This document shows, in pieces, positions 16,842 to 25,132 of a DNA stretch of 45,110 nucleotides (the stretch's first letter is position 1; each line of letters starts with the position of its first letter). Made by a program: the position numbers and the translations under genes. The stretch covers positions 1 through 45,110 of the forward strand of contig JAFASY010000313.1 in the NCBI GenBank assembly GCA_019244235.1, given 5' to 3'. A model generated the notes under the pieces. That model was not told the DNA's origin and did not search any database. It worked only from the letters and a program-made list of their open reading frames with translations. Source of the DNA: Chroococcidiopsidaceae cyanobacterium CP_BM_ER_R8_30. GTDB lineage: Bacteria; Cyanobacteriota; Cyanobacteriia; Cyanobacteriales; Chroococcidiopsidaceae.

Positions 16842-17576
16842 ATGAATACGAAGGCTTTGGTAGCTGAGTTTGTAGGAACTTTCGCGTTTGTATTTGCCGT
16901 CATCGGCTCAATCGCCGGAAACACAACACAAACTGGGAACGCGCCCAACCTTGATTGGTCAGCGCTAGCTCAGGGGGCGGCGCTAGCGTCGTTGGTTACT
17001 GCTACAGCAGCCGTCAGCGGTGGACATCTCAACCCAGCAGTAACCTTTGGAGCTTGGCTAACGCGCAAAATCGATCTCAAGAATGCGGTGGGATACATAA
17101 TTGTTCAGGTTGCGGCAGGGATAGCTGCGGCAGCTCTGCTCACGATAGCCTTTCCTGCGGCTACTCTTAAAGCAGTAGGTCTGGGTGCAGCTAAGCTCGG
17201 CAGTACGGGTACAACTGTGCTCGAAAATCAAGTGACTGTAGGGATGGGGTTTGTGATGGAGTTTTTCCTGACTTTTTTCCTCGTCTTTGTGGTTTTCGGG
17301 ACAGCCTTGGACCAGCGCGCCCCCAGGTTGGGCGGATTGTTTATCGGTTTGACTATCGCGTTTGATGTCATAGTAGGTGGTCCAATTAGTGGCGCTTCCA
17401 TGAACCCAGCGCGCTATCTAGGTCCGGCTCTATTAGGAGGAGCTCCACTGCGGGAGTATTGGGTGTACTTGGTTGCTGAATTTGCAGCTGGTGCAGTCGC
17501 CGCATTGCTGTACCAAGGCTTACTGGCAGAAAGGAGAAGGAATGGCCTCAGGGAGCATCAAGCTACAGAGTTTTGA
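16842..17576 (+). CDS. aqpZ: aquaporin Z-type MIP channel
   Basis: A 244-residue membrane channel of the MIP family with six transmembrane segments and the two NPA half-helices 'GGHLNPAVTFG' and 'GASMNPARYLGPALLGG'. The residues around the second NPA fit a water-selective aquaporin rather than a glycerol facilitator. I choose ATG 16842 ('MNTKALVAEFVGTF') because family members start at this helix; TTG 16818 would add eight residues. No strong ribosome binding site is seen. It lies between a catalase relic and a stress-type SDR. Confidence 0.93.
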   Translation: MNTKALVAEFVGTFAFVFAVIGSIAGNTTQTGNAPNLDWSALAQGAALASLVTATAAVSGGHLNPAVTFGAWLTRKIDLKNAVGYIIVQVAAGIAAAALLTIAFPAATLKAVGLGAAKLGSTGTTVLENQVTVGMGFVMEFFLTFFLVFVVFGTALDQRAPRLGGLFIGLTIAFDVIVGGPISGASMNPARYLGPALLGGAPLREYWVYLVAEFAAGAVAALLYQGLLAERRRNGLREHQATEF

Positions 17577-17680
17577 AGGCGCTGGATTCTAAACATCAGT
17601 CCCGCTCTTTGCAAGATAAGCAGAGGAAGCTACGAAGCAGTTTGTGCTGGAATCTTTCAAAATTTCTCTACAGGTGATCT

Positions 17681-18592
17681 ATGAAAAACACTGACACGAC
17701 CAAGAACCAATATGCAATGCAAGATCCGCTAAAGCAATATCCGCATCCCCAGTTTCCTAAGCAGCCTCAATCGCCACCCGGCTTGGCAGAGGACATGACT
17801 CCAAAACCGGATCATGGTGAGGAAAGTTATAAAGGCTTTGGACGTTTAGCTGGAAGAAAAGCACTGATCACAGGAGCTGACTCTGGAATTGGGCGCGCCA
17901 TAGCCATAGCATTTGCCCGTGAAGGAGCAGATATCATTCTCAGCTACTTAGCGAGCGAAGAAAAAGATGCCCAAGAAGTCGTTGCCCTGATTGAGGCAGC
18001 GGGACAGAAGGCTGTGCCATTACCAGGCGATATTAGAGAGGAAAACTTTTGCAAGACATTGGTGCAGAAAGGATACGCAGCTCTCGGCGGACTCGATATC
18101 GTTGTGAATAACGCAGGTAAGCAGCAGGCAAGAGGAAGCATTGAAGACCTTACAACGGAAGAATTCGACCAAACATTCAAGACAAATATCTATGCTATGT
18201 TCTGGATCTGCAAAGTAGCGCTTCCTCATCTACCCCCTGGAGCCACAATTATCAATACAACATCCATTCAGGCATATCAGCCTTCAGCAAGTTTGCTCGA
18301 TTATGCTCCCACGAAGGCTGCCATTGTTGCTTTTACGAAGGCGCTTGCCAAGCAGGTCGCATCCAAAGGCATCCGCGTGAATGCTGTAGCTCCAGGACCA
18401 GTATGGACACCTTTACAGTCCAGTGGGGGTCAGCCATCGGAAAAGATTCCAGAGTTTGGAGCGCAAGTACCTCTGGGGAGACCAGCGCAGCCTGCTGAGC
18501 TTGCTCCCATCTATGTAGTCTTGGCTTCGCAAGAATCAAGTTATGTAACTGGTGAGGTGTATGGAGTAACTGGCGGCAACCCGCTTCCTTAG
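17681..18592 (+). CDS. SDR oxidoreductase, YghA/YhdG (stress) type
   Basis: Classical short-chain dehydrogenase with the 50-residue N-terminal Pro/Gln-rich lead ('[17 protein letters not shown]') typical of the YghA/GSP39-like group. The cofactor motif is '[13 protein letters not shown]', followed by 'VNNAGKQQ' and the catalytic Ser and Tyr-x3-Lys in '[20 protein letters not shown]'. Length (303) fits. Members of this group are general-stress proteins with poorly known substrates. AGGTGATC sits just before the ATG. Its stop is followed within 8 bp by an ExoD relic. Confidence 0.92.
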   Translation: MKNTDTTKNQYAMQDPLKQYPHPQFPKQPQSPPGLAEDMTPKPDHGEESYKGFGRLAGRKALITGADSGIGRAIAIAFAREGADIILSYLASEEKDAQEVVALIEAAGQKAVPLPGDIREENFCKTLVQKGYAALGGLDIVVNNAGKQQARGSIEDLTTEEFDQTFKTNIYAMFWICKVALPHLPPGATIINTTSIQAYQPSASLLDYAPTKAAIVAFTKALAKQVASKGIRVNAVAPGPVWTPLQSSGGQPSEKIPEFGAQVPLGRPAQPAELAPIYVVLASQESSYVTGEVYGVTGGNPLP

Positions 18593-18599
18593 ATAGACG

Positions 18600-18762
18600 T
18601 TGCGCAAAACAGCAGCAGTTATCATTGCCCTTGCAATTCCTTTTGGTAATACGCTGTCGGCGATCGCCATCGTTCTGATCTGTCTTGGCTTGATTGAAAA
18701 AGACGGGGTGGTAATTGCAATTCAGCGGTCTAATTGCTGGTATCACTCCAGCACTTCTATGA
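18600..18762 (+). pseudogene. exoD: ExoD-family protein, C-terminal fragment
   Basis: The frame from 18600 reads 'IPFGNTLSAIAIVLICLGLI' then 'EKDGVV', the conserved end of ExoD-type membrane proteins linked to exopolysaccharide synthesis. Around 18715-18722 the frame slips and the rest, 'SGLIAGITPALL' followed by TGA 18760-18762, continues in another frame. The N-terminal three quarters are absent. Too short and frameshifted to function. Confidence 0.7.
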
Positions 18763-18816
18763 TTTCCGTGACAAGCGAAAAATTAGTTTTAGTGATTGCA
18801 CGGGAAGCGATACGTC

Positions 18817-19089
18817 TCAGGGTGCTGCGACTTGAAGCACGATCTTGCCGCCTGTGTGCCCCTCGGCTAACCGAGTGTATGCCTGACGCACATCTTTGAG
18901 GTTGTACAGGGCAGCCACCGGGACCTGTAGGCTACCGTCCGCAACCAACTCGGCCACCTCGGCAAGAACGGCACCGGACTCAGCCGCGGAGCTTTCGTCC
19001 GTGTGGACCTTGTGTCGGGCTGCCGCCGGGAAATCAATGATATTGTTGATGTGCCCCGGATCGGGATCGACACCCAGGTCAATAAAGCT
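18817..19089 (-). pseudogene. MDR/quinone-oxidoreductase-type dehydrogenase, C-terminal fragment
   Basis: Read on the minus strand, the frame gives 'DLGVDPDPGHINNIIDFPAA', 'HKVHTDESSAAESGAVLAEV', 'LYNLKDVRQAYTRLAEGHT' and the terminal 'GGKIVLQVAAP' before TGA 18817-18819. This is the end of a zinc-type or quinone-oxidoreductase-type medium-chain dehydrogenase. There is no start and no cofactor domain; a TAA interrupts the frame just upstream of 19089. The piece is visibly GC-richer than its surroundings, suggesting foreign origin. It abuts the 3' end of the BNR-repeat gene. Confidence 0.75.
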
Positions 19090-20062
19090 TTAGGCAGCAG
19101 ATTGCAGTAGACTTGGCTGCAATCTGCTGCCAGGTCAAGCCAGCATCATTTGAGAGGAAGATCTGACCATCACTGGTTCCGAAAGCTGCGAAGTTCCCAG
19201 TAGTAGCAAGGGTTCTCGTGTTGATATTGTCTGAAAACCACACTGGTAGTCCTCGCTCACATTTCTCAAATGTTCCTGGTTGGTTGATTGAACGGCGGTA
19301 GATGGCGGCTTTGGTAGTACGGGGACCTGTAGAAGCGGTCATCAAGATCGTCTCTCCACACACTGCCACGGCTCGTGAGTAGTCAGAATGAAGGTTTGTG
19401 CGATCGAAACTCCAATTATTGCCTCTGTCTTGGCTCATCGCTAACCCTTGAGCCGTTGCTGCTAGCACTAAATCAGGATAATTTGGAACAGTCCGCACCT
19501 CATGAACATCCGCATCAATGTTGATGGTGGGTTGCCAGGATTGTCCTCGATCGTAGGAGCGCAAAATCCCGCCGACATGCACATTCACATAAAGTTCACC
19601 AGATTGACCCACGGCTAGCGATCGCACATCGGGAGGCGCACCCCACGGTGTATACCACTCCTCCCGTCCCTCAACTGACTCAAAGCAATTGATGCGAGTT
19701 GTGCTTCCGTCTGCAATCTGGAGTAGACAGGCTCCAGAAGTACCAACCAAAATCGCCCCCTTGATTGACAAAATGCAATTCAGTTGTAAATCATTCATCA
19801 AAGCGACTTGATGCCACTCGCCATTTGAGTTGCGATGCCAGACTGAGTTGCGATTTGCGATTGCCCACAGCCCTTCTTGGCTAAAGGCAAGATCTGAGAT
19901 GGAATAGCCTTCCAGTTCAACATGTTGCTCAGAGTTGAGGAACAGCAAGCCATTAGATGTTCCTGCTATTACAAGGGGTGTATGCTTCGGTTGTTCAGTA
20001 TTGGCATCTGTGCCTGCTAGCTTATGCCCAACCTGCATGATTAATTGCTGTGCATCGTTCAT
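19079..20062 (-). CDS. BNR/Asp-box repeat beta-propeller protein
   Basis: A 327-residue protein built of repeated blades with Asp-box turns: 'SYDRGQSWQP', 'SQDRGNNWSF' and 'SNDAGLTWQQ'. Such sialidase- or YCF48-like propellers usually bind ligands or proteins. No signal peptide is present, so a cytoplasmic location is likely, and no catalytic residues can be named. GGGAGG lies 10 bases before the ATG. Its stop overlaps the junction with the dehydrogenase relic, so the last residues ('ICCLKLY') may be altered. Confidence 0.75.
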   Translation of the reverse strand: MNDAQQLIMQVGHKLAGTDANTEQPKHTPLVIAGTSNGLLFLNSEQHVELEGYSISDLAFSQEGLWAIANRNSVWHRNSNGEWHQVALMNDLQLNCILSIKGAILVGTSGACLLQIADGSTTRINCFESVEGREEWYTPWGAPPDVRSLAVGQSGELYVNVHVGGILRSYDRGQSWQPTINIDADVHEVRTVPNYPDLVLAATAQGLAMSQDRGNNWSFDRTNLHSDYSRAVAVCGETILMTASTGPRTTKAAIYRRSINQPGTFEKCERGLPVWFSDNINTRTLATTGNFAAFGTSDGQIFLSNDAGLTWQQIAAKSTAICCLKLY

Positions 20063-20425
20063 GGTTTGAACCTCCCAACTTATCCCTTGCTGTTACTAGA
20101 CACATCGAAAATTATTTTTAGAACCCCACCACAGTTAGTGCAATATCTATCAGAAATATTTCTCTTGCCAATCCCTATCTTTCCCAATCAGTTCCCGCAG
20201 CATTGACTGTAAATCCAATGTACTGAATTTATTTAAGAGAGAACTCAGTCATAAGCAGGAGGATGAGATGGATTAGTTAATTGAGCTGAAGATGTGGCAT
20301 AAATTACACAGCAACTTCAACCTTGTTCATCCATTTGGCAGAATTAAAGACCAGTCAGAGGTAGTATCCTGTGAAAGCGTAATAAAAATTGTAAATATCT
20401 TAACTGAGAACTCAAGGAGATCATA
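20063..20425. other. intergenic region with divergent promoters
   Basis: A 363-bp region between the BNR gene (minus) and the small membrane peptide (plus). It is AT-rich, with runs such as TTATTTTT near 20112. An AGGAGG-like site at about 20260 precedes only a two-codon frame (ATG GAT TAG). No gene is recognised. Confidence 0.5.
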
Positions 20426-20536
20426 ATGCGGCTGAATCTGATTTTATTTTGGGTCACTTTATCGTTTGTGGTTGCAGGAGCAATCATACTGCTACTTCAA
20501 CCTTCGATCGATTTTCATTCGTCACTAGTAAGTTAA
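20426..20536 (+). CDS. 36-residue single-span membrane peptide
   Basis: Starts at ATG 20426 with a strong AGGAGAT site 6 bases upstream and ends at TAA 20536. It encodes a short basic N-terminus, one hydrophobic helix ('LSFVVAGAIILLLQ') and a polar tail. The next gene starts 5 bases after its stop, so the two are probably co-translated. I know no family for it. The ribosome binding site, frame and hydrophobic helix together make it more credible than a chance ORF. Confidence 0.6.
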   Translation: MRLNLILFWVTLSFVVAGAIILLLQPSIDFHSSLVS

Positions 20537-20541
20537 GGTTT

Positions 20542-21057
20542 ATGAACTATCTTGTAGCAGTTTTACCTAATCGAATTCAAGCCGAAGCCGCTTACTCTGC
20601 TTTAGAGAAAGAAGGTTTACCTAACAATCAAATTGATATTTTGGGCAGTGGTTATAAAAGTGCCGATGAATATGGATTGATTGATCCAAATCAACAAGCT
20701 CGTAAAGGGGCAAAACGTTTGGTGTATTGGTTAGTCCCTTTTGGATTTGTTGCAGGATTTGCGTTCAACGTTCTGACAGACATTGAGATATTTCCGGCGA
20801 TCGCACCAATTGGTAATCACATTATTGGTGGATTATTGGGGGCCGCTTCAGGTGCATTAGGCGCGTATCTCGTTGGGGGTGGAGTTGGTTTAACGGTAGG
20901 TAGTGGAGATGCATTACTCTATCGGAATCGGCTCAATGCCGGTAAATATTTAATCGTGGTGAAGGGAACAGAAGAGATTACTCGCCAAGCCACTCGTATA
21001 CTGCGCCGATTTGAGCCTGAGAACCTGCAAGGGTATACAGAACCAACGAGTGCCTAG
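20542..21057 (+). CDS. membrane protein with stress-protein-like N-terminal domain
   Basis: A 171-residue protein. The N-terminal region 'MNYLVAVLPNRIQAEAAYSA' resembles the general-stress 17M/YflT-like alpha-beta domain. In the middle are two hydrophobic segments ('LVYWLVPFGFVAGFAFNVL' and the glycine-rich 'IIGGLLGAASGALGAYLVG'), and an alpha-beta end 'KYLIVVKGTEEITRQATRIL' follows. Similar cyanobacterial proteins are annotated as low-temperature or general stress proteins. I choose ATG 20542; the longer frame from 20449 overlaps the small peptide gene. Likely an operon with that peptide. Confidence 0.65.
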   Translation: MNYLVAVLPNRIQAEAAYSALEKEGLPNNQIDILGSGYKSADEYGLIDPNQQARKGAKRLVYWLVPFGFVAGFAFNVLTDIEIFPAIAPIGNHIIGGLLGAASGALGAYLVGGGVGLTVGSGDALLYRNRLNAGKYLIVVKGTEEITRQATRILRRFEPENLQGYTEPTSA

Positions 21058-21122
21058 GGTGTTAGCGATCAGCTTGTAGCAATAGCAGTGCGAATCAACG
21101 GTATCCCATCAGAGGCGCATCC

Positions 21123-22562
21123 TTAGTCATTAGAGAGCCATTGTACCGAGAAGCGATCGCCAGATGTCTCAATGAACTTGTCAAGCTGCTGTATCGCTAA
21201 TGGTTCAGGGAGGGGGTAACGTGCAGGGATCGTTCGCTGTAAATCCGTGTAGTAGCGCATGAACGATGCAAAGTGCCTGGGGTATTTATCTGCTTCTACT
21301 CCCAAAAACTCGCCGCGCTGGTAAGCCCGGTTCAAGACAGCGCGCCAGCGAGCGATAGAAGGCAAACCGACAGAATCCACCCCATGTGAGAAGAGCATCA
21401 TATAGATCTCATCATACTGATTGGTGTCCAAATATTGCTCAAGGCAGTTGAGAGAGGGCTCCATATTGAACACCATCCAAAACGGCACTGAGCCAGTACG
21501 CAAGGACCACATCGGCTCCATAAGGATAAAAGACTCCACCAGTAACCGATTGGTCAGGAGCTGTCGCTGCTCATACCACCATTGGTAAAGTTCAGCCACC
21601 AAAGGGCTCAAATCCTCCGGTTCCTGAAAGACGATGCGCCGGACATGAAAGCCTTGCTCACGGGCAAAGCGCTCAACGTCGTCGCGTAGAGCTGGCTCAA
21701 AGCCCCACTCCGCTTCTGGTCGTTCGCCATCGGGGGCAGGTGGGTTCCATTGCCGTCGGTATGACTGGTAGCGCTCAAGGTATTCTGCTACACGCTCACT
21801 GCCTTGGAAGAACTCTTCTGGAGTGGCACCGCCTAGTGCCCCAAATTGGAAGATGTGGCGATCACTAACCTGAGTCGTAGGCCAGGTGCGCTGGCACTCT
21901 ATAAGGAAGATTGTGCCACCCAATGGCAACGAGTTTTTGAGGAAGCGCTCATACGTTTCACCAAGGCGCAAGCGCTTCATGCGGAAATAGGTCATGCCTA
22001 GGCACGTCAATCGGTCTTGGTTGGGATCGTGCATATGGTGTAACTGCAGATCCGGGTTAGCGTCGAGGAATTCCCTAGCATGTTCCATGCCCCACCTCAT
22101 AACCTCTTCGGGCTCATCTGGATGGATTCCCGGATTCTTTACAGGTATGAGAAAGGTCTGCGGTAACCATGGAATGCCCAAAGCCGCATAAAGGTGAACG
22201 AGCGCGCCGTTGCTAGAACCAATTGCTATCGCTGGGTACTGGCGCTGAGGATATTCACTCACCATCCATTGGGCGATAGTCTCGGCACTCACATCGCTAA
22301 ACTGATTTGGAGAAATTGCCCCAGCTGCGCTGCCATAGGTGTAGATGGCTTCCCTGCCTGGTCGTGGCAACTTGTTAATGAGGTCTAATATTGGTTCTAC
22401 AGCTGGTGGCGCAATGCCCAGTCCAGGAAAATCTTGACCGCGGAGGTAAAAAGCGATCGCCCGCAGCATAGCCGTAGCAGAATCAAAGCTTGCCAGGTAG
22501 GAGGGGGCTATGCGCATCGTTGCCAACACAGAAGTTAACATCTGATTGAAGGATTTGTTCAT
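21123..22562 (-). CDS. uncharacterised protein with a GSSNG elbow, coupled to an alpha/beta hydrolase
   Basis: A 479-residue soluble protein that I do not recognise as a named family. Residues about 100-125 contain 'YPAIAIGSSNGALVHLYAAL', which looks like a beta-strand, nucleophile elbow (G-x-S-x-G) and helix, so a hydrolase-like fold is possible. Other landmarks are 'LHHMHDPNQDRLTCLGMTYF' and two Trp-rich stretches near 'YQWWYEQRQ' and 'FILMEPMWSLRTGSVPFWMV'. The ATG at 22562 has AAGGAGATG upstream and overlaps the TGA of the hydrolase gene (ATGA). That coupling argues for a joint role. Confidence 0.7.
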   Translation of the reverse strand: MNKSFNQMLTSVLATMRIAPSYLASFDSATAMLRAIAFYLRGQDFPGLGIAPPAVEPILDLINKLPRPGREAIYTYGSAAGAISPNQFSDVSAETIAQWMVSEYPQRQYPAIAIGSSNGALVHLYAALGIPWLPQTFLIPVKNPGIHPDEPEEVMRWGMEHAREFLDANPDLQLHHMHDPNQDRLTCLGMTYFRMKRLRLGETYERFLKNSLPLGGTIFLIECQRTWPTTQVSDRHIFQFGALGGATPEEFFQGSERVAEYLERYQSYRRQWNPPAPDGERPEAEWGFEPALRDDVERFAREQGFHVRRIVFQEPEDLSPLVAELYQWWYEQRQLLTNRLLVESFILMEPMWSLRTGSVPFWMVFNMEPSLNCLEQYLDTNQYDEIYMMLFSHGVDSVGLPSIARWRAVLNRAYQRGEFLGVEADKYPRHFASFMRYYTDLQRTIPARYPLPEPLAIQQLDKFIETSGDRFSVQWLSND

Positions 22563-23353
22563 GTCATCTCCTTGACAGGATGCGACTTTGTCGCGTTGAG
22601 GAACGCTTGAGTCACGCGGCTCAGTTCCTGAGGCGTACTGTAATTCATGGTATGTCCTGCACCCGGAACTACAGCTAGTTGACCATCTGGCAAGCGTTTG
22701 ACGACTTCCTCTGCCCATTGCTGCGACACTATGGGGTCTTTTTGACCGCGCACGACAAGCGTAGGTATGTGCATGTGGGGAAGCTTTTCTTCAATACGGT
22801 CTTCCAGCATGATTTGGATGGTACGAATGATGCGCCAGAAGCCAGCCAACCAGTAATCGTATGCCGTAACCAAAGCTAGCGAGGGGTTCTCAAGCTGTGG
22901 GTTAGTGATGAAGCCCAATACCTGCTGCGGGAGGCTACGCGTATGCCAGTCAAGCGTCGGCCCCTGCAACACCGCCCGTTCGATGCGAGTGGGGTGGCGC
23001 ACTGTAAACTCCGCTATAATTTGGCAACCGAAGGAGTTGCCAAGCATTGTCGCACGCTCAATTCCGACCTCGTCCATCCACCGACACAAGACATCGGTTA
23101 ACTCAGGCAAATCCAGTACGCGCTCTGGCTTATCACTCTCACCATAACCGGGCAAATCGGGGGCATAAACACGGGCTACTGATGCCAGCAACTCAGCAAC
23201 CGGAATCATGTAGCGACTGGAAACAACAAGTCCATGTACCAGAATCACTGTAGGAGCGTCCTCCGGGAGTGGCTCCACCGACACGTGGGCGTGCATCGAC
23301 AGACCGTCAACGGCTGTGTACTGACTGAGCAACCTTCCCTTATTTAGGCTCAT
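22559..23353 (-). CDS. alpha/beta hydrolase
   Basis: A 264-residue hydrolase with a full triad: nucleophile in 'LGNSFGCQI', acid in 'VRGQKDPIVSQQW' and His in 'PGAGHTMNYSTP'. The oxyanion segment is 'VILVHGLVVSSRYM' and the cap lies between about residues 130 and 185. The substrate is unknown; relatives include haloalkane dehalogenase-, lipase- and C-C hydrolase-like enzymes. The stop overlaps the start of the next gene by four bases. No other oxidoreductase or aromatic-degradation gene lies nearby. Confidence 0.88.
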   Translation of the reverse strand: MSLNKGRLLSQYTAVDGLSMHAHVSVEPLPEDAPTVILVHGLVVSSRYMIPVAELLASVARVYAPDLPGYGESDKPERVLDLPELTDVLCRWMDEVGIERATMLGNSFGCQIIAEFTVRHPTRIERAVLQGPTLDWHTRSLPQQVLGFITNPQLENPSLALVTAYDYWLAGFWRIIRTIQIMLEDRIEEKLPHMHIPTLVVRGQKDPIVSQQWAEEVVKRLPDGQLAVVPGAGHTMNYSTPQELSRVTQAFLNATKSHPVKEMT

Positions 23354-23478
23354 TTTTGTTCATAATCCAAGCGTTCCTACTGCTCCACGACCTTCTGGTC
23401 TTTTCGGGTCTAGTAGCTCTACCACAATAAAGAGAGCGTAGATATTTCGCCTCCTACTGCAGAGTTAATAGGAAACTC

Positions 23479-24312
23479 TTATGGCACTCTAGCAGGAGAC
23501 CATTCGCCTTTAATTGCACCTATATAACGTGCTGCCGAATGGGCAACAGAGGCTTTAGCGTCCTTAAGCACGCGATATTCCCACCAACCGCCGTGAATTC
23601 GGTCATAAGAGAACGGTTGCACCGCCTCAACAATGCCGCTAACTGCCTCTGGGCTCATGGGAATTAAATTCGGGTAGCTATACATGAAACTGACGTATCT
23701 GCGGTCGGGAATGACCTGAATAATATCGCCAGTTAACAGCGCCCCGCGCCCATCTGCGCCTGATGCCCAATGTAACACTGTTCCACCAGCAAAATGTCCG
23801 CCACAGCAGATCAATGTTATGTCCTCACTAAGTTGATGTGTTTTACCTTCCCAGAACACAATGGCAGGGTCAGGACGCATTATCCAACCTTGGTCAGCAG
23901 CATGTATGTAAATAGGCGCACCATCAAAAGCATGGCTCCATTCCACCATTGCTGCATAGAAATGTGGATGCGAAGCTGCGATCGCAGATATGCCACCTTT
24001 CGCGGCAATGGCTTCGACTGTAGCGCTGTCGATTAGACTAATGCAATCCCACAAAACATTTCCTTGCGGTGTTTGCACAAGTAATGCGCGTTGACCAATG
24101 GCAAACTTGGGCTCTGTACCGATCCCAGTTAAATTTGTATCGACTGGCTGAATGACATTAGAGTGTTCGGCACGCAATTGTTCGAGGGTTGTCCATTCTT
24201 GTCCCTTCCAGTTGACATACTGACGGGCATCTTCACAAATAGGGCAGCGTTCGGGGGGCGAATCGCTGTTCGCATACTGGACGCCACAGGTGGTGCAGAT
24301 GTAGTTGGGCAT
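23479..24312 (-). CDS. rubredoxin-like zinc ribbon fused to an MBL-fold hydrolase
   Basis: Residues 1-30 form a CxxC...CxxC ribbon ('CTTCGVQY...CPICEDARQYV'). From about residue 60 there is a metallo-beta-lactamase-like domain with 'NVLWDCISLID', 'SHPHFYAAMVEWS', 'CGGHFAGGTVLHW' and 'LLTGDIIQV'. The canonical HxHxDH motif is reduced to HPHFYA, so a second metal may be absent or bound differently; His in 'GGHFAGG' and Asp in 'LTGDII' remain. The function is unknown. The fusion hints at electron transfer or zinc-dependent binding. Confidence 0.8.
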   Translation of the reverse strand: MPNYICTTCGVQYANSDSPPERCPICEDARQYVNWKGQEWTTLEQLRAEHSNVIQPVDTNLTGIGTEPKFAIGQRALLVQTPQGNVLWDCISLIDSATVEAIAAKGGISAIAASHPHFYAAMVEWSHAFDGAPIYIHAADQGWIMRPDPAIVFWEGKTHQLSEDITLICCGGHFAGGTVLHWASGADGRGALLTGDIIQVIPDRRYVSFMYSYPNLIPMSPEAVSGIVEAVQPFSYDRIHGGWWEYRVLKDAKASVAHSAARYIGAIKGEWSPARVP

Positions 24313-24429
24313 GGAGCGGCATTAATTAGCTAAGGGTGGTTCACCAAATTTAATCAGCTATCAATACTGTTCTACTAACTTGGTTTACTTATATATCGTG
24401 TTTGCATGAGTTCATCTGCTTCTTTCTAA

Positions 24430-24546
24430 TGGAGTAAAGTTTTTCTATCTCTTCGCAATATTGCTGAAATCATTGTTGCCAAACATCGTAATGATCCAAC
24501 TGGAGTTATTAAGCTTTTGTTTGAACCCAACCTGACAAGTTTATGA
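24430..24546 (+). pseudogene. dnaB: replicative helicase DnaB, extreme C-terminal fragment
   Basis: The frame ending at TGA 24544-24546 reads 'IAEIIVAKHRNDPTG' followed by 'VIKLLFEPNLTSL', matching the end of DnaB (typically IAEIIIAKHRNGPTG...). It is open only back to a TAA at 24427 and has no start codon, so it is an isolated relic of about 35 codons. It sits at the edge of the Argonaute island and may be a scar of a phage, plasmid or duplicated replication gene. Confidence 0.75.
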
Positions 24547-24587
24547 ATCTAGCTAAGAACCAAAATTATTAGAACTGGAAGTAGCAC

Positions 24588-25108
24588 ATGACCCCCAGCA
24601 CCCTAGACCTTAGATCTTTTCTAGATTTGTGCCGACTTCATCCAAATCTCAAAATTGAGCGCAACAAAGAAGGGGAGTTGATTATCATGCCACCAACCGG
24701 AGGCGGGAGCGGCAATCGCAACTCCAAACTGACGACTCGACTAGAACACTGGGCGGAAGCCGACGGGACTGGGCTAACGTTTGACTCGTCCACAGAGTTT
24801 CGTCTGCCCAATGGTGGCAATCGCTCTCCTGATGCCGCCTGGATTCACTTAGAGAAATGAAATACCTTGACTTTGGAGGAAGAATAAGAGGGCTTCCCTC
24901 CCATCTATCCTGATTTTGTAGCAAAACTGCGATTCTTATCTGATAGCCTTAGTCAACTGCAAGCCAAAGTGCAGGAGTATATATATTAATAGCGGTTTGC
25001 GCTTGGGATGGTTGCTTGACCCCCAGCACTCCAGGGTTGAGATTTATCGTCAAGGGCAGGATGTGGAGGTGCTACAGTCTCCCAGCACGAAGAGCCCAGC
25101 CAAAGCTT
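24588..25108 (+). pseudogene. Uma2-family (DUF820) nuclease-like protein, degraded
   Basis: The first 90 codons are a normal Uma2 N-terminus ('LDLRSFLDLCRLHPNLKIE', 'IIMPPTGGGSGNRN', 'RSPDAAWIHLEK'). TGA 24858-24860 replaces the Trp codon expected after Glu-Lys, and TAA 24885-24887 follows nine codons later. The same frame continues as 'EGFPPIYPDFVAKLRFLSD' and 'SLSQLQAKVQEYI', then shifts frame near 24985 to 'GLRLGWLLDPQHSRVEIYRQ' and 'VEVLQSPS'. The C-terminus is missing. These PD-(D/E)XK-like proteins are very abundant in cyanobacteria. Confidence 0.85.
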
Positions 25109-25132
25109 ATCGCTCAGTCACACGTCAATTTG

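Noticed and set aside
18333-18746. 137-codon minus-strand ORF
   Set aside because: Overlaps the SDR gene and the ExoD relic, both with clear family motifs.
18867-19082. 71-codon minus-strand ORF
   Set aside because: Wrong frame over the MDR dehydrogenase relic; the real similarity is in the neighbouring frame.
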